Of a stretch of 64,000 nucleotides of DNA, positions 62,867-64,000 are shown piece by piece; within the stretch, counting starts at the first letter, position 1, and every line of letters starts with the position of its first letter. The stretch is from contig JASLKK010000004.1 in NCBI GenBank assembly GCA_030747595.1, positions 124,001 through 188,000 on the forward strand. Direction: 5' to 3'. The notes under the pieces were generated by a model that was given only the letters and a program-made list of their open reading frames with translations, did not search any database and had not been told where the DNA came from. Position numbers and translations under genes: made by a program. The DNA comes from Acidimicrobiales bacterium (GTDB taxonomy: Bacteria; Actinomycetota; Acidimicrobiia; Acidimicrobiales; MedAcidi-G1).

Positions 62867-62978
62867 ACGGCGACCGTAGCGTCGATCGGTGACAGCCCGA
62901 AAAGCCTGTCGGTTGGGTCTAGTGGCGGCCCGCTAGCCCTGTCTCATGATGAGATCTGAACGCAATGGGATCGGAGAA

Positions 62979-64000
62979 TCAGGCGCCTGGGGCAAGGGTG
63001 GCGAGGATCTCAGTGAGGTCGTTGATGGTCGTCCGGGGGTTGACGATGCACACGCGCATGGCCGGCTCGCCGTCGAACGTGGTCGTGGTGAGCATGGCGG
63101 TCCCGTCGGCCATCAGTCGGTCACACCACGCCTGGTAGTCGTCCGCACCCCATCCGTGGCGGCGGAAGGCCACGACCGACAGTTCGGGTTCGACGATCAG
63201 TTCCAGGTGGTCGGCAGCCACCACGAGATCACGGGTGGCTCGGGCGACTGTGAGCGTCTCTTCGATGGCGTCCCGGTAGGCGTCGGTCCCGTAGGTGGCG
63301 AGCGAAAACCAGAATGGCACTCCGAGGGCTCGGCGGGTCAAAACGTGGGCGTGGTCACACGGGTTGAACACCGTGTCATCCATGAGTGGTTCGAGGTAGC
63401 CGGCGTGCTGGGTATGGGCCCTGCGGGCGGCCGCTGGCTCCCGGTAGACGAGCGCCGCACAATCGAATGGGGAGAAGAGCCACTTGTGGGGATCCACGAC
63501 GAGCGAATCGCAACGCTCCACCCCGTTGTAGAGGTTTCGGACCGAGGGCGCAGCCAAAGCCGCACCCCCGTAGGCCCCATCGACATGGAACCAGGCACCG
63601 GAAGCGGCACAGGCGTCGGCCACCGAGTCGAGGGCGTCGACGATTCCCACGTTGGTGGTTCCGGCGGTGGCCACCACGGCGAACACCTCGGTCCCGGCGG
63701 GACGACCGTTGATGGTCGCCGTGACGGCATCACCGGTGAGGCGCAGTTCGCCGTCAAGGTCGGCGAGGAGTACATCGACGTCCATGACACGCGCTGCCGA
63801 GTCGATCGAGGCATGGGTGCTGGCCGATGCCACGACCGCCCATCGGATCGGTCGGTCCAGTCCGCCGGCCATTCGGGCCCGGTTGGCGACGTCGCGTGCG
63901 GTGACTAGCGCGGACAGGTTCCCCATCGTCCCGCCGGTGACGAAGCAGCCTCCCGCCGTGTCGGGCAGGCCGGCCAGATCGGCGATCCAGTCCAAGGCCT
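62979..64000 (-). CDS. Group II pyridoxal-dependent decarboxylase (5' end outside window)
   Basis: The C-terminal 339 codons of an aromatic-amino-acid/glutamate/aspartate decarboxylase-type PLP enzyme; the start lies beyond the window edge. Visible motifs are GCFVTGGTMGNLSALVTAR, STHASIDSAARVM, WFHVDGAYGGAAL (the PLP-pairing Asp) and the PLP lysine in SLVVDPHKWLFSPFD. Substrate could be tryptophan, tyrosine, aspartate or another amino acid. The reading frame is continuous to base 64000, so the truncation is only by the window. Confidence 0.9.
   Translation of the reverse strand, partial: ALDWIADLAGLPDTAGGCFVTGGTMGNLSALVTARDVANRARMAGGLDRPIRWAVVASASTHASIDSAARVMDVDVLLADLDGELRLTGDAVTATINGRPAGTEVFAVVATAGTTNVGIVDALDSVADACAASGAWFHVDGAYGGAALAAPSVRNLYNGVERCDSLVVDPHKWLFSPFDCAALVYREPAAARRAHTQHAGYLEPLMDDTVFNPCDHAHVLTRRALGVPFWFSLATYGTDAYRDAIEETLTVARATRDLVVAADHLELIVEPELSVVAFRRHGWGADDYQAWCDRLMADGTAMLTTTTFDGEPAMRVCIVNPRTTINDLTEILATLAPGA

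Overview
The window is 64 kb of GC-rich, densely coding chromosomal DNA. Genes run on both strands in short operons, often with 4-bp ATGA/GTGA overlaps, and GTG starts are common. The gene content points to an actinobacterium: two F420-type luciferase-like oxidoreductases, an F420:NADPH oxidoreductase, a mycothiol-type formaldehyde dehydrogenase next to its metallo-beta-lactamase partner, an InhA-type enoyl-ACP reductase, and thrS followed by a HIT protein as in mycobacteria. My best guess is class Acidimicrobiia, free-living and aerobic. That placement is inference from gene content, not a phylogeny. No insertion sequence, prophage, CRISPR array or rRNA operon was seen; there is one tRNA gene.

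Layout. 0.1-3 kb: transsulfuration pair (cystathionine gamma-enzyme, cystathionine beta-synthase) and a tiny zinc-ribbon protein. 3.3-5.6 kb: aconitase. 5.8-11.9 kb: a tight four-gene operon (fatty acyl reductase fused to a HAD phosphatase, zinc alcohol dehydrogenase, LarA/DUF2088 protein, PlsC-type acyltransferase), divergent from a TetR regulator with a clear palindromic operator between them. This looks like a regulated lipid-modification module. 12.6-16.2 kb: ddl and murF, a zinc-ribbon protein, a membrane J-domain protein. 16.2-19.5 kb: tRNA-Val(CAC) followed by a patchwork of P450, small lipoprotein and secreted HNH nuclease with unusual intergenic repeats, probably a variable hotspot. 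19.5-25.9 kb: thiamine pyrophosphokinase, a lone ABC ATPase, a TSUP permease and a MarR-controlled heterodimeric ABC exporter. 26-29.4 kb: two CNNM/CorC proteins and an M23 peptidase. 29.4-34.9 kb: fabI, F420:NADPH oxidoreductase, thrS, HIT protein, secreted TAP-like hydrolase. 35-39.5 kb: SDR, mscR-MBL formaldehyde detoxification pair, TrpB2. 39.7-46.1 kb: MFS transporter, an LLM-LLM-DUF1214 operon, patatin, homocysteine S-methyltransferase.

46.4-51.8 kb holds an uncharacterised catabolic-looking cluster: a 572-residue protein of unknown function, an M19-dipeptidase-like protein lacking the usual N-terminal zinc ligands, a 182-residue protein of unknown function, an LDH2 dehydrogenase and a Rieske oxygenase. 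51.9-64 kb: a lipoprotein, DEAD-box helicase, two EamA transporters, cold-shock protein, cupin, aldo/keto reductase, VOC protein, a selenoprotein, a second homocysteine S-methyltransferase, a crotonase, a DUF6159 membrane protein and a truncated PLP decarboxylase.

The strongest single observation is at 57961-59019. The gene contains an in-frame TGA at 58642-58644, followed in the same frame by 124 further sense codons. The TGA sits where an AhpD-type CxxCxxxH motif needs its second cysteine (C-F-Y-U-T-T-S-H), with a small SECIS-like hairpin starting about 18 nt downstream. A standard gene caller would split it into a truncated protein and an orphan fragment.
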